A stretch of DNA of 5,370 nt, from contig CADBPA010000201.1 in NCBI GenBank assembly GCA_902796505.1, positions 1 to 5,370 of the forward strand. Direction: 5' to 3'. A program made the translations under genes and the position numbers. The DNA is from an uncultured Ruminococcus sp. Lineage in GTDB: Bacteria; Bacillota; Clostridia; Oscillospirales; CAG-272. Under the pieces are notes generated by a model. That model saw only the letters and a list, made by a program, of their open reading frames with translations. It was not told the DNA's origin and did not search any database. How positions within the stretch are numbered: position 1 is the first letter of the stretch; each line of letters starts with the position of its first letter. Positions 1 to 5,370 of the stretch are shown piece after piece.

Positions 1-20
1 ATGCCGCGCACTTACTACCC

Positions 21-132
21 GTGTCGAGCAGATTTTGCACAGAATTACCGTTCTCTGACGACGGTGTACGGATTGGTACTCCGAGGAAGAGAACGGTAAT
101 AATGAAATGGTCTGTGTAAAATATGCCGACAC
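21..132. repeat. Large imperfect inverted repeat downstream of yebC
   Basis: The two halves of this stretch pair over most of their length. GTGTCG (21-26) is complementary to CGACAC (127-132). ATTTTGCACAGA (32-43) matches the reverse complement of TCTGTGTAAAAT (111-122) at 11 of 12 positions, and ATTACCGTTCTCT (44-56) matches AGAGAACGGTAAT (88-100) perfectly. The right arm carries a 10-base bulge (101-110). The apex contains a smaller hairpin (63-69 with 76-82, six of seven pairs). Transcribed from yebC, it would fold into a long stem-loop just past the stop codon. There is no U-run at its base, so it is not a canonical intrinsic terminator. It could be a palindromic mobile repeat of MITE type, a 3' UTR RNA-stabilising structure or a structured RNA; the sequence alone does not decide. 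The pairing itself is directly visible, while the role is unknown. Confidence 0.7.
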
Positions 133-135
133 CAA

Positions 136-861
136 TTAGTTGTCCCAGTTCGTGTAGACGGCATTTACATCATCGTCTTCGTTGAATTTGTCCAGCATTT
201 TCTCCATATTTTCGATGTCTTCGGGCTTTTCGAGGGCGACGTAGGTCGTCGGGACTTTGGCGAGGTCGGCGGTCTCGATCTTGTAGCCTTTGGCGATGAT
301 GGCGTCACGGACGGCGTCAAGATCGGAGGTCGCGGTGTAGATGGTGTACTCGCCTTCGTCGGATCTGATGTCCTCGGCGCCGGCTTCGAGCGCGTCCTCC
401 ATCATCTTGTCTTCCTCGATCTCCTCGTCCTCGTCCACAATGGTGATGACGCCCTTCTCTTCAAAGAGGAAGGAGACCGAGCCGTTCTGACCGAGGTTGC
501 CGCCGTATTTGTTGAACCACGCGCGGACGTTGCCGGCGGTCCGGTTGCGGTTGTCGGTCGAGGTCTCGACGATGATGGCGACTCCGGACGGACCGTAGCC
601 TTCGTAGGTGATCTCTTCGTAAACGATGTCGTTGTTCTCCGAGAATTTCTTGATCGTGCGCTGGATGTTATCGTTCGGCACGTTGTTGGCTTTCGCCTTG
701 GCGATCAGATCGCGCAGCTTCGAGTTGACCGTAGGATCCGGACCGCCCGCTTTGATGGCGACCGCCATCTCTTTTCCGATCTTGGTGAAGATCTTCGCCT
801 TCGCCGCGTCAGATTTCTCTTTTTTGTGCTTGATGTTGTTCCACTTGGAATGGCCTGACAT
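136..861 (-). CDS. yebC: YebC/TACO1-family translation factor / putative transcriptional regulator
   Basis: This is a complete 241-residue protein, the usual length for the family. The N-terminus MSGHSKWNNIKHKK (residues 1-14) is the family signature. It is followed by a Lys-rich helical domain (to about 75), the conserved GPSGVAIIVE segment (90-99), NRNRT (104-108) and the GGNLGQNGSVS loop (120-130). The acidic stretch around 143-156 and the C-terminal VYTNWD are also typical. Family members were long annotated as DNA-binding regulators (PmpR-like); the mitochondrial homologue TACO1 and more recent bacterial work point to a ribosome-associated role in helping difficult peptides such as polyproline through elongation. 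The protein is expected to be cytosolic. The start is fixed by the signature N-terminus and by AAGGGAG (869-875), 7 bases upstream of the ATG. The gene lies 62 bp downstream of argS on the same strand, so co-transcription is likely. The family call is firm; the precise molecular role is less so. Confidence 0.97.
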   Translation of the reverse strand: MSGHSKWNNIKHKKEKSDAAKAKIFTKIGKEMAVAIKAGGPDPTVNSKLRDLIAKAKANNVPNDNIQRTIKKFSENNDIVYEEITYEGYGPSGVAIIVETSTDNRNRTAGNVRAWFNKYGGNLGQNGSVSFLFEEKGVITIVDEDEEIEEDKMMEDALEAGAEDIRSDEGEYTIYTATSDLDAVRDAIIAKGYKIETADLAKVPTTYVALEKPEDIENMEKMLDKFNEDDDVNAVYTNWDN

Positions 862-923
862 AATATTTCTCCCTTGTTTTTATAATCAAAATAGCGGAAT
901 TTGCAAAGAATTGTTTGCGAATA

Positions 924-2705
924 TCAGATTTTCTCCGGGCTTTGGAGGCAGATCAGATGCAGCGCGGTGGCGAGGACCTGCTTGGTCGCGCGCGTCAGGG
1001 CAAGGCGACGGGCGCGGATCTTCTCATCGGGGCAGGAGACGATCTTGCACTCGTGATAGAAGCGGTTGAACGCCGCGCAGAGATCGAGGATATACCGGGT
1101 GACGACGCTCGGTTCGTAATCGGCGAGCGCCTGAGCGACCTGCTCCGGGAAGAGCGACAGCGTTTTCGCAAGATCGAACTCTTCGGGGGACGCTTCCCCG
1201 TCGGTGACGCCGTCCGCCGTTTCGGGAGCCTTTTCGAGGATGGAGCAGCAGCGCGCGTAGGTGTACTGCGCGTAGGGACCGCTGTTGCCCTCGAAGGAGA
1301 GCGCGTCCTCCATCACGAAATCGATGTCGCGCATACGGTTGTTCGAGAGGTAGTAGAAGATCACCGCACCGACGCCGACCTTTTCGGCGATCTCGGCGCA
1401 TTCCTGCGGATCGGGGTGCTTCTCTTTCGTGATCTCGGAAACCCGGCGGATCGCCTCGGCGAACAGATCGCGCAGGAGGATGACGTTTCCGGTCCTCGTC
1501 GCGAGCTTCGAGCCGTTGACGCTGACCGTTCCGTAGGGGACGTGGACAAGTCTGTCGTACCACGGATATCCCATCAGTTCGACGACCTTGAACCACTGTG
1601 CGAAATGCAGAGACTGCTGGGCGGCGGTGACGTAGATCGCCTTATCGAAATGATAGGTCTCGTAGCGGTAGTACGCCGCGGCAATGTCTCTTGTCGGATA
1701 GAGCGTCGAGCCGTCGCTGCGGAGGATCAGGCAGACCGGCATATTCCAGCGGTCGAGGCGGACGATGGAAGCGCCGTTGTCGATTTCGAGAAGCCCGAGG
1801 TCGCGCAGTTTCTGCACCTGCGCCGGCATTTTATCGTTGTAGAAGGACTCGCCCTTGTAGCTGTCGAAGGTGATGCCGAGCAGGCGGTAGGTCTTTTGGT
1901 ACTCGGCGAGGCTGATGTCCACAAACCAACGCCAGAGCGCGAGATTTTCCTTGTCGCCTTCCTCAAGCTTATGCGATTCGGCGCGGGCGCGGTCGGCGAG
2001 GGCCGAATGCTTGTGCCGCTGGGCTTCCTCTTCGGGGACTCCGGCGGCGATCTGCGCTTCGACGCTCGCTTTTTCCTCGGCGCCGATCGCGTTGTTGATG
2101 CGGACGTAGAGGGCGACGAGGCCGTCCACGCCCTTCTGCTCGATCTCCTCTTTCGATCCCCAATCGCGGAAGGCGACGATGAGCTTTCCGAACTGCGTGC
2201 CCCAGTCTCCGAGATAGTTGATGCCGATGCAGTTGTAGCCGGCGAACTGATGGAGGAGTTTCAGGGAATGCCCGATCACGGTCGAACCGAGGTGGCCGAT
2301 GTGGAAGGGCTTTGCGACGTTCGGAGAGGAGTAGTCGATCACGACGGTCTTCCCCACTCCGCACATCGGCGAGCCGTAGCGGTCGCCTTTTTCCAGAACG
2401 TCCGCGATCACGCGGCGGGTAAATTCTCCGGTGGCGATCTTGAAATTGAGATAGCCGTTCACGGCGGTGACGGCGGAGAGCGCCGGATCGGAGATCGAGG
2501 CGGCAAGGGTATCCGCGATCATCACGGGCGAGCGCCTTGCGACCTTCGAGAGGCGGAAGCAGGGGAGGGCGATATCTCCGAGCGTTTTATCCGGGGGATA
2601 TTCGAGCATGGCGAAGAGATCGTCCGCCGTCAGCAGACCTTCGCCGTAGTTTTTCGCCACCGCGTCGGAAAGCAGGGCGGCGATCTTTTTCTTAAGAGTC
2701 AGCAT
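924..2705 (-). CDS. argS: Arginyl-tRNA synthetase (class I)
   Basis: This cytosolic enzyme attaches arginine to tRNA-Arg using ATP and, like few other synthetases, needs the tRNA to activate the amino acid. With the ATG at 2705 it has 593 residues, within the bacterial ArgS range. Residues 1-110 are the N-terminal additional domain that contacts the tRNA D-loop. The class I HIGH motif is at 135-138 in FHIGHLGSTVIG, followed by GINYLGDWGTQFG (161-173) and DGSTLYPTRDIAAA (331-344). The second class I motif is degenerate, SKLATRTGN (399-407), as is common in ArgS, where KMSK is not strictly kept. GPYAQYTYARCCSIL (476-490) opens the C-terminal helical anticodon-binding domain, and the protein ends in the family-like LQSPEKI. 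The reading frame stays open upstream to 2876, but that part overlaps the kinase gene and resembles no protein; the family N-terminus and the AAAGGA site support 2705. It lies 25 bp behind the kinase gene, so it is probably in the same operon. Confidence 0.98.
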   Translation of the reverse strand: MLTLKKKIAALLSDAVAKNYGEGLLTADDLFAMLEYPPDKTLGDIALPCFRLSKVARRSPVMIADTLAASISDPALSAVTAVNGYLNFKIATGEFTRRVIADVLEKGDRYGSPMCGVGKTVVIDYSSPNVAKPFHIGHLGSTVIGHSLKLLHQFAGYNCIGINYLGDWGTQFGKLIVAFRDWGSKEEIEQKGVDGLVALYVRINNAIGAEEKASVEAQIAAGVPEEEAQRHKHSALADRARAESHKLEEGDKENLALWRWFVDISLAEYQKTYRLLGITFDSYKGESFYNDKMPAQVQKLRDLGLLEIDNGASIVRLDRWNMPVCLILRSDGSTLYPTRDIAAAYYRYETYHFDKAIYVTAAQQSLHFAQWFKVVELMGYPWYDRLVHVPYGTVSVNGSKLATRTGNVILLRDLFAEAIRRVSEITKEKHPDPQECAEIAEKVGVGAVIFYYLSNNRMRDIDFVMEDALSFEGNSGPYAQYTYARCCSILEKAPETADGVTDGEASPEEFDLAKTLSLFPEQVAQALADYEPSVVTRYILDLCAAFNRFYHECKIVSCPDEKIRARRLALTRATKQVLATALHLICLQSPEKI

Positions 2706-2711
2706 AAAATT

Positions 2712-2717
2712 TCCTTT
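2712..2717 (-). promoter_or_regulatory. Ribosome binding site that decides the argS start
   Basis: AAAGGA on the minus strand lies 6 bases before the ATG at 2705, in the 25-bp gap after the kinase stop codon. It supports the internal ATG over the longer in-frame opening that runs back into the kinase gene. Confidence 0.75.
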
Positions 2718-2730
2718 GTTCGGGTGAAAT

Positions 2731-3576
2731 TCAGAGAGAGTCCGCCATGCGGACGTAGGTTTTCCCGGCAGGACTGCCGGAGACCAGCTCGGCGTGGATG
2801 AAATCGCTTTCCGCCATCGCGTAGGCGAGCGCCGATTCGACGCCGGAGGCGATATAGAGATCGCCGTCCGATTCAAAGACCCGCACGGCGGGGACGTCCT
2901 CGCCGGCGACGATCAGGTCGGAATATTCGGCGGCCAGCGCGAAATCCGGCGCGTCGTCCGGGTAGAGCAGGCGCTTCGGGGAGACGAGCAGGGCGCGCGT
3001 TTCGGGATCTTCTTTCCAGACGCGCAGTCCTTCGCGCAGGGCGAAGGCGACCTTTTCGGGGGACGCGTAGGAGGTATCGACGATCATATCGTAGTTCCCG
3101 AAATCCTTGATGTCCACTCCGTACATTTCGGAGTAGCGGCGGCGTTCGCTTCTGCGGCGGTCACGCACGCCGGCTTCCGCCTCTTCGACCGAGCGGTACT
3201 GCTCTGTCGCGCGGTTCGCTCCTATGATGCGCGCGGCGCCGACCGCGGGATCGACCGAAAGATAGACCTTGAAAGTCCCTTTCGTGAAATGCCACGCGAG
3301 CCGGGAGTCGATGATCATGGCGCGGGGATCTTCGGAGAGACGGGCAAGCCCGTCGTCGATCTCCCGGTCGATCTCCGGGTGGGTTTCCATATAGGTGTTG
3401 AGTTCCAGAACGGTCATTCCCCGCTCCCCTGCGATCTTTCGGACGATGTCCCCCGTCGAATACCGGACTGCTCCGAGCATCGGCGCCAGACATTCGGAGA
3501 TGGTGCTTTTTCCGCTTCCGAGATCGCCGGCGAGCGAGATCTTACAACCTGACGGCTGCTCCTTCGTTTCTGCCAT
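2731..3576 (-). CDS. Cytidylate-kinase-like P-loop kinase with degenerate ParB-like C-terminal domain
   Basis: This 281-residue protein has an N-terminal kinase of the short, archaeal-type (d)CMP kinase group (cytidylate kinase-like family). The Walker A loop is GDLGSGKST (17-25). STGD (40-43), HPEIDREID (66-74) and IIDSRLAWHF (88-97) match the family's nucleotide-monophosphate-binding blocks, and the Arg-rich lid runs about 139-148, followed by YGVD. The expected reaction is phosphoryl transfer from ATP to CMP/dCMP in the cytosol; the true substrate is unproven. Such kinases normally stop near residue 190. Residues about 196-265 form an extra domain whose pattern (SPKRLL, then VPAVRVF, then DLYIASGVESALAYA, then IHAELV) resembles the ParB/sulfiredoxin fold, with the GERR-type arginines missing. 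The ATG at 3576 is chosen because TGAGGT precedes it by 8 bases and the kinase fold begins soon after; ATGs at 3645 and 3594 lack a site. It is the first gene of the probable kinase-argS-yebC transcript. Confidence 0.85.
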   Translation of the reverse strand: MAETKEQPSGCKISLAGDLGSGKSTISECLAPMLGAVRYSTGDIVRKIAGERGMTVLELNTYMETHPEIDREIDDGLARLSEDPRAMIIDSRLAWHFTKGTFKVYLSVDPAVGAARIIGANRATEQYRSVEEAEAGVRDRRRSERRRYSEMYGVDIKDFGNYDMIVDTSYASPEKVAFALREGLRVWKEDPETRALLVSPKRLLYPDDAPDFALAAEYSDLIVAGEDVPAVRVFESDGDLYIASGVESALAYAMAESDFIHAELVSGSPAGKTYVRMADSL

Positions 3577-3584
3577 GCCAAGAT

Positions 3585-3590
3585 ACCTCA
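3585..3590 (-). promoter_or_regulatory. Ribosome binding site that decides the kinase start
   Basis: TGAGGT on the minus strand lies 8 bases before the ATG at 3576. An ATG at 3594 and another at 3645 are in frame. The one at 3645 is upstream of the promoter's -35 box and so would not be on the transcript. This site favours 3576. Confidence 0.75.
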
Positions 3591-3610
3591 TAAAGATGTG
3601 AATTATATCT

Positions 3611-3639
3611 ATTATAACCGAGCGCGCGGAGATTGTCAA
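3611..3639 (-). promoter_or_regulatory. Consensus sigma-A promoter of the kinase-argS-yebC operon
   Basis: On the minus strand, TTGACA (3634-3639) and TATAAT (3611-3616) are separated by exactly 17 bases (3617-3633), a full match to the housekeeping promoter consensus in both hexamers. The expected transcription start is near 3604, which gives a leader of about 28 bases carrying the TGAGGT site. A second TATAAT lies at 3602-3607 but has no -35 element at a proper distance. Nothing in the leader suggests a riboswitch or T-box, so strong constitutive expression is the simplest reading. Confidence 0.9.
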
Positions 3640-3645
3640 GAGCAA

Positions 3646-3663
3646 AGCGCGATTTTTCGCGCT
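3646..3663 (-). terminator. Weak hairpin between the sirtuin gene and the kinase promoter
   Basis: On the minus strand, AGCGCGA and TCGCGCT form a perfect 7-bp GC-rich stem around an AAAA loop. It is followed by TTGCTCTTG, which is only a broken U-tract. It lies 37 bases past the sirtuin stop codon and just before the -35 box of the kinase promoter. It may partly terminate sirtuin transcripts; the poor tail means read-through into the next operon is plausible. Confidence 0.4.
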
Positions 3664-3700
3664 CCGGACGATTCTTTTCGTGCTTTTTTGCCGAAAATTT

Positions 3701-4429
3701 TCAGGTCAGGGCGGGCAGGACTTCGGACAGCGGGGCGCGGAGAAGATACTCCGCCATTCCGTCGCAGGGCGTTTCGGAAAGATTGATCAGGACGAGGTGC
3801 CGCCCACGGAAGCGATAGACGAGCGACGCCGCCGGCTGAACGACGAGCGAAGAGCCGCCGACGAGCAGAACGTCCGCCTGCCGGATCGCGCGATCCGCCG
3901 CCTCGAAAACCTCGCCGTCCAGCCCCTCTTCGTACAGCACGATATCCGGACGGATGAGTCCGCCGCAGGAGCAGCGCGGAATACCGTCTCCCCCGGCGAT
4001 CGCGGAGGCGGGATGGATCCTTCCGCAACGGTCGCAGCGGGCGCGAGCGGTCGAGCCGTGCAGTTCATAGACGGTCCTGCTCCCTGCCGCCTGATGCAGA
4101 CCGTCGATATTCTGGGTGACGACGGCGCGGAGGATCCCCTGCTCTTCGAGTTTTGCAAGCGCGCGGTGCGCGGCGTTCGGGCGTGCGTCCGGGTAGAGCA
4201 TCTTCGTCCGGTAGTAACGGTAAAACTTTTCCGGCTCGTTAAGCAGGCAGTTGCGGCTGAGCAGATATTCCGGGGGATCGCTTTCCTCCGAGGCGGTATA
4301 GAGACCGCGGCTTCCGCGAAAATCCGGGATGCCGCTTTCGGTCGAAATTCCGGCGCCGCCGAAAAAGACGGCGTTTCCGCTTTCGCGCAGGATCCGGCGG
4401 ACCGCTGCGATCTTCTCTGCAAATTCCAT
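3701..4429 (-). CDS. cobB: Sir2-family NAD-dependent protein deacylase (sirtuin)
   Basis: The 242-residue protein is a single sirtuin catalytic domain of typical bacterial length. It removes acyl groups from protein lysines, consuming NAD and producing nicotinamide and O-acyl-ADP-ribose in the cytosol. The NAD-binding GAGISTESGIPDFRG is at residues 25-39, TQNIDGLH at 105-112 and the catalytic His at 124 in ELHGS. The structural zinc site is Cys132, Cys135, Cys153 and Cys155 (CDRC and CSC). RPDIVLYEEGL (160-170) and GGSS (191-194) complete the NAD pocket. All key residues are present, so it should be active; the acyl preference (acetyl or longer acids) cannot be read here. The ATG at 4429 is preferred over the in-frame ATG at 4501 because GGAG (4437-4440) lies 7 bases before it and a good promoter sits between the two. 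It is divergent from trmO. The symbol is used in its general bacterial sense. Confidence 0.96.
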   Translation of the reverse strand: MEFAEKIAAVRRILRESGNAVFFGGAGISTESGIPDFRGSRGLYTASEESDPPEYLLSRNCLLNEPEKFYRYYRTKMLYPDARPNAAHRALAKLEEQGILRAVVTQNIDGLHQAAGSRTVYELHGSTARARCDRCGRIHPASAIAGGDGIPRCSCGGLIRPDIVLYEEGLDGEVFEAADRAIRQADVLLVGGSSLVVQPAASLVYRFRGRHLVLINLSETPCDGMAEYLLRAPLSEVLPALT

Positions 4430-4436
4430 TTTCCCT

Positions 4437-4440
4437 CTCC
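4437..4440 (-). promoter_or_regulatory. Ribosome binding site that decides the sirtuin start
   Basis: GGAG, inside the purine run GGAGAGGGAAA on the minus strand, lies 7 bases before the ATG at 4429. The more upstream in-frame ATG at 4501 lies upstream of the likely promoter and would not be transcribed from it. Confidence 0.7.
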
Positions 4441-4459
4441 GTTTTTTCAGAATAAAACT

Positions 4460-4489
4460 ATTATAGCACACCCGGCGATCTTCCGTCAA
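4460..4489 (-). promoter_or_regulatory. Sigma-A promoter of the sirtuin gene, with extended -10
   Basis: On the minus strand, TTGACG (4484-4489, five of six matches) is followed after 18 bases by TATAAT (4460-4465). The -10 box is preceded by TGC, which gives the extended form TGnTATAAT and would compensate for the slightly long spacer. The predicted start is near 4453, giving a leader of about 24 bases. Confidence 0.85.
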
Positions 4490-4508
4490 CCTTTTTCTCA
4501 ATTTTCTC

Positions 4509-4537
4509 TTGAAAAGCGCGCGGGGATATGTTACAAT
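4509..4537 (+). promoter_or_regulatory. Sigma-A promoter of trmO
   Basis: TTGAAA (4509-4514, five of six) and TACAAT (4532-4537, five of six) are separated by 17 bases. The predicted start near 4544 leaves a very short leader that begins almost at the ribosome binding site (4546-4552). The -35 box lies 19 bases from the back-to-back -35 box of the sirtuin promoter, so a regulator bound between them could affect both. Confidence 0.8.
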
Positions 4538-4545
4538 AAAGAAAA

Positions 4546-4552
4546 AAGGGGG
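4546..4552 (+). promoter_or_regulatory. Ribosome binding site that decides the trmO GTG start
   Basis: AAGGGGG ends 8 bases before the GTG at 4561. An in-frame GTG at 4552 overlaps this site and so is an unlikely start. The choice gives an N-terminus, MEIQPIAYI, that fits the family. Confidence 0.75.
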
Positions 4553-4560
4553 TGCGCCGG

Positions 4561-5268
4561 GTGGAGATTCAGCCGATCGCCTATATCGAGACCGATTTCA
4601 AAGAAAAATTCGGCATTCCGCGCCAGGCGGGGATCGTCGGGCAGACGCGCGGACGGATCGTCTTTCTGCCAAAGTACCGGCGCCCCGAAGCGCTGCGCGG
4701 TCTGGAGGGCTATTCGCATCTGTGGCTGATCTGGGAATTTTCCGAATCGGTGAGCCCCGAATGGTCGCCGACGGTGCGGCCGCCGCGGCTCGGAGGAAAC
4801 CGAAGAGTCGGCGTTTTTGCGACACGCTCTCCCTTTCGCCCGAATCCGATCGGGCTTTCCTCGGTCAGGCTTCTGAAGATCGAAAACGATTGCAGTCTGC
4901 TCGTCGAGGGGGCGGATCTGCTCTCCGGCACGCCGATCTATGACGTCAAGCCCTATATCGCCTATACCGACAGCCACCCGGACGCGGTTTCGGGGTTTGC
5001 CGACGAGGTGAAGGGGGCGCGGCTGGAGGTTGCCGATCCCGAAAATCTCCTCGGCGCGCTTCCGCTGCAGATCCGCGAGTGCGTTCTTGCGCTTCTCGCG
5101 GAAGATCCCCGGCCGGGGTATCAGGAGAACGCTGGGCGGGAGTACGGCATGCGCTACGCGGGATATGAGATCCGCTTCTCGGTTTCGGGAGGGACGCTGC
5201 GCGTGCTGGAAATACAAAAAGACAAAACGGAAAGCGTTCACCGACCGGGCGCCGGGCGAATAGGATGA
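4561..5268 (+). CDS. trmO: tRNA t6A37 N6-methyltransferase TrmO (TsaA/YaeB family)
   Basis: TrmO transfers a methyl group from S-adenosylmethionine to the N6 of threonylcarbamoyladenosine at position 37 of certain threonine tRNAs, fine-tuning decoding next to the anticodon. With the GTG start the protein has 235 residues, the normal size. LEGYSHLWLIWEFS (48-61) and the signature VFATRSPFRPNPIGLS (85-100) mark the beta-barrel SAM-binding domain, and DLLSGTPIYDVKPYI (119-133) is the next conserved block. The C-terminal region has DPRPGYQ (182-188) followed by YGMRYAGYEIRF (195-206), the small domain linked to tRNA recognition in family members. A short polar tail ends in HRPGAGRIG. No conserved block is missing, so it should be functional. 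It has its own promoter, is divergent from the sirtuin gene, and is followed after 30 bp by another co-directional gene that may share its transcript. Confidence 0.95.
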   Translation: MEIQPIAYIETDFKEKFGIPRQAGIVGQTRGRIVFLPKYRRPEALRGLEGYSHLWLIWEFSESVSPEWSPTVRPPRLGGNRRVGVFATRSPFRPNPIGLSSVRLLKIENDCSLLVEGADLLSGTPIYDVKPYIAYTDSHPDAVSGFADEVKGARLEVADPENLLGALPLQIRECVLALLAEDPRPGYQENAGREYGMRYAGYEIRFSVSGGTLRVLEIQKDKTESVHRPGAGRIG

Positions 5269-5298
5269 TAATATCCTTGATAACGCGAGGCGTGCGGT

Positions 5299-5370
5299 AT
5301 GAAACCACTGCGAAAAATCGGACTATACGGCGTCGGGACGTCGAATCTCGGCGTTGCGCATAAACTTTGC
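5299..5370 (+). CDS. Partial CDS, N-terminus with Rossmann-like glycine motif
   Basis: Only the first 24 codons are inside the window, and the frame is open at the edge. The ATG at 5299 follows GAGG (5287-5290) with 8 bases between, a good ribosome binding site. The peptide runs KIGLYGVGTSNLGVAHKL: a short beta strand, a GxGxSN turn and the start of a helix, as in a nucleotide-binding Rossmann-type N-terminus. MurD-like and other Mur ligases begin in a broadly similar way, but this is too little to name the protein. It is 30 bp behind trmO on the same strand, so co-transcription is likely. Confidence 0.65.
   Translation, partial: MKPLRKIGLYGVGTSNLGVAHKLC

Noticed and set aside
1..119. Short plus-strand open frames at the left edge, ending at 99 and 119
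   Set aside because: They run through the palindrome, have no ribosome binding site, and give peptides without recognisable features. They may be open by chance.
399..440. Acidic Glu/Asp-rich coding stretch in yebC considered as a low-complexity insertion
   Set aside because: An acidic variable segment here (residues about 143-156) is normal for the family, and the frame and flanking conserved blocks are intact.
879..906. Possible yebC promoter: TTGCAA (901-906), 16 bases, TATAAA (879-884) on the minus strand
   Set aside because: The -35 box matches only four of six positions, and the predicted start near 872 would fall inside the yebC ribosome binding site (869-875). It is an unlikely functional promoter, though weak activity is not excluded.
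1485..1511. Apparent loss of the KMSKS motif in argS (SKLATRTGN)
   Set aside because: A degenerate second class I motif is usual in arginyl-tRNA synthetases, so it does not indicate an inactive enzyme.
915..2801. A 628-codon open frame on the plus strand
   Set aside because: It lies antisense to argS, whose class I motifs are unmistakable. The frame is open because of GC-rich codon use on the opposite strand, and its translation has the repetitive Asp/Arg/Val composition of a shadow frame.
2794..3552. A 252-codon plus-strand frame opposite the kinase
   Set aside because: It mirrors the kinase codons and has no family features; the minus-strand product has a full set of P-loop kinase motifs.
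3680..4729. A 349-codon plus-strand frame across the sirtuin gene and the divergent promoters
   Set aside because: It is antisense to the sirtuin, runs through both promoters and into trmO in another frame, and shows no recognisable domain.

Overview
This window looks like chromosomal housekeeping DNA from a Gram-positive, Clostridia-like bacterium with a fairly high G+C content. This lineage call is an inference. It rests on strong purine-rich ribosome binding sites (AAGGGAG, TGAGGT, AAGGGGG), near-consensus sigma-A promoters in AT-rich gaps between GC-rich genes, and protein sequences that read like Firmicutes versions of their families. No phage, transposase, CRISPR array, tRNA or rRNA is visible.

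Layout from left to right. Positions 1-135 hold no recognisable gene but contain a large imperfect inverted repeat (21-132) just downstream of the yebC stop codon. Positions 136-3576 carry three minus-strand genes. In transcription order they are a cytidylate-kinase-like P-loop kinase with an extra C-terminal domain, arginyl-tRNA synthetase (argS), and the YebC/TACO1-family protein (yebC). A textbook promoter (TTGACA, 17 bp, TATAAT) precedes the kinase. The gaps of 25 and 62 bp, with no clear promoter or terminator inside them, suggest one transcript. Next upstream is a minus-strand Sir2-family NAD-dependent protein deacylase (3701-4429) with its own promoter. A weak hairpin separates it from the kinase promoter. 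Divergent from it on the plus strand is the tRNA t6A37 methyltransferase TrmO (4561-5268), followed after 30 bp by the first 24 codons of another gene that is cut by the window end.

The common theme is translation. ArgS charges tRNA-Arg, YebC-family proteins act as translation factors or regulators, and TrmO modifies the tRNA anticodon loop. The kinase belongs to a nucleotide-metabolism family, and the sirtuin links NAD status to protein acylation. I see no dedicated accessory or defence system. The most unusual items are the kinase's C-terminal extension, which reads like a degenerate ParB/sulfiredoxin-type domain, and the inverted repeat behind yebC.
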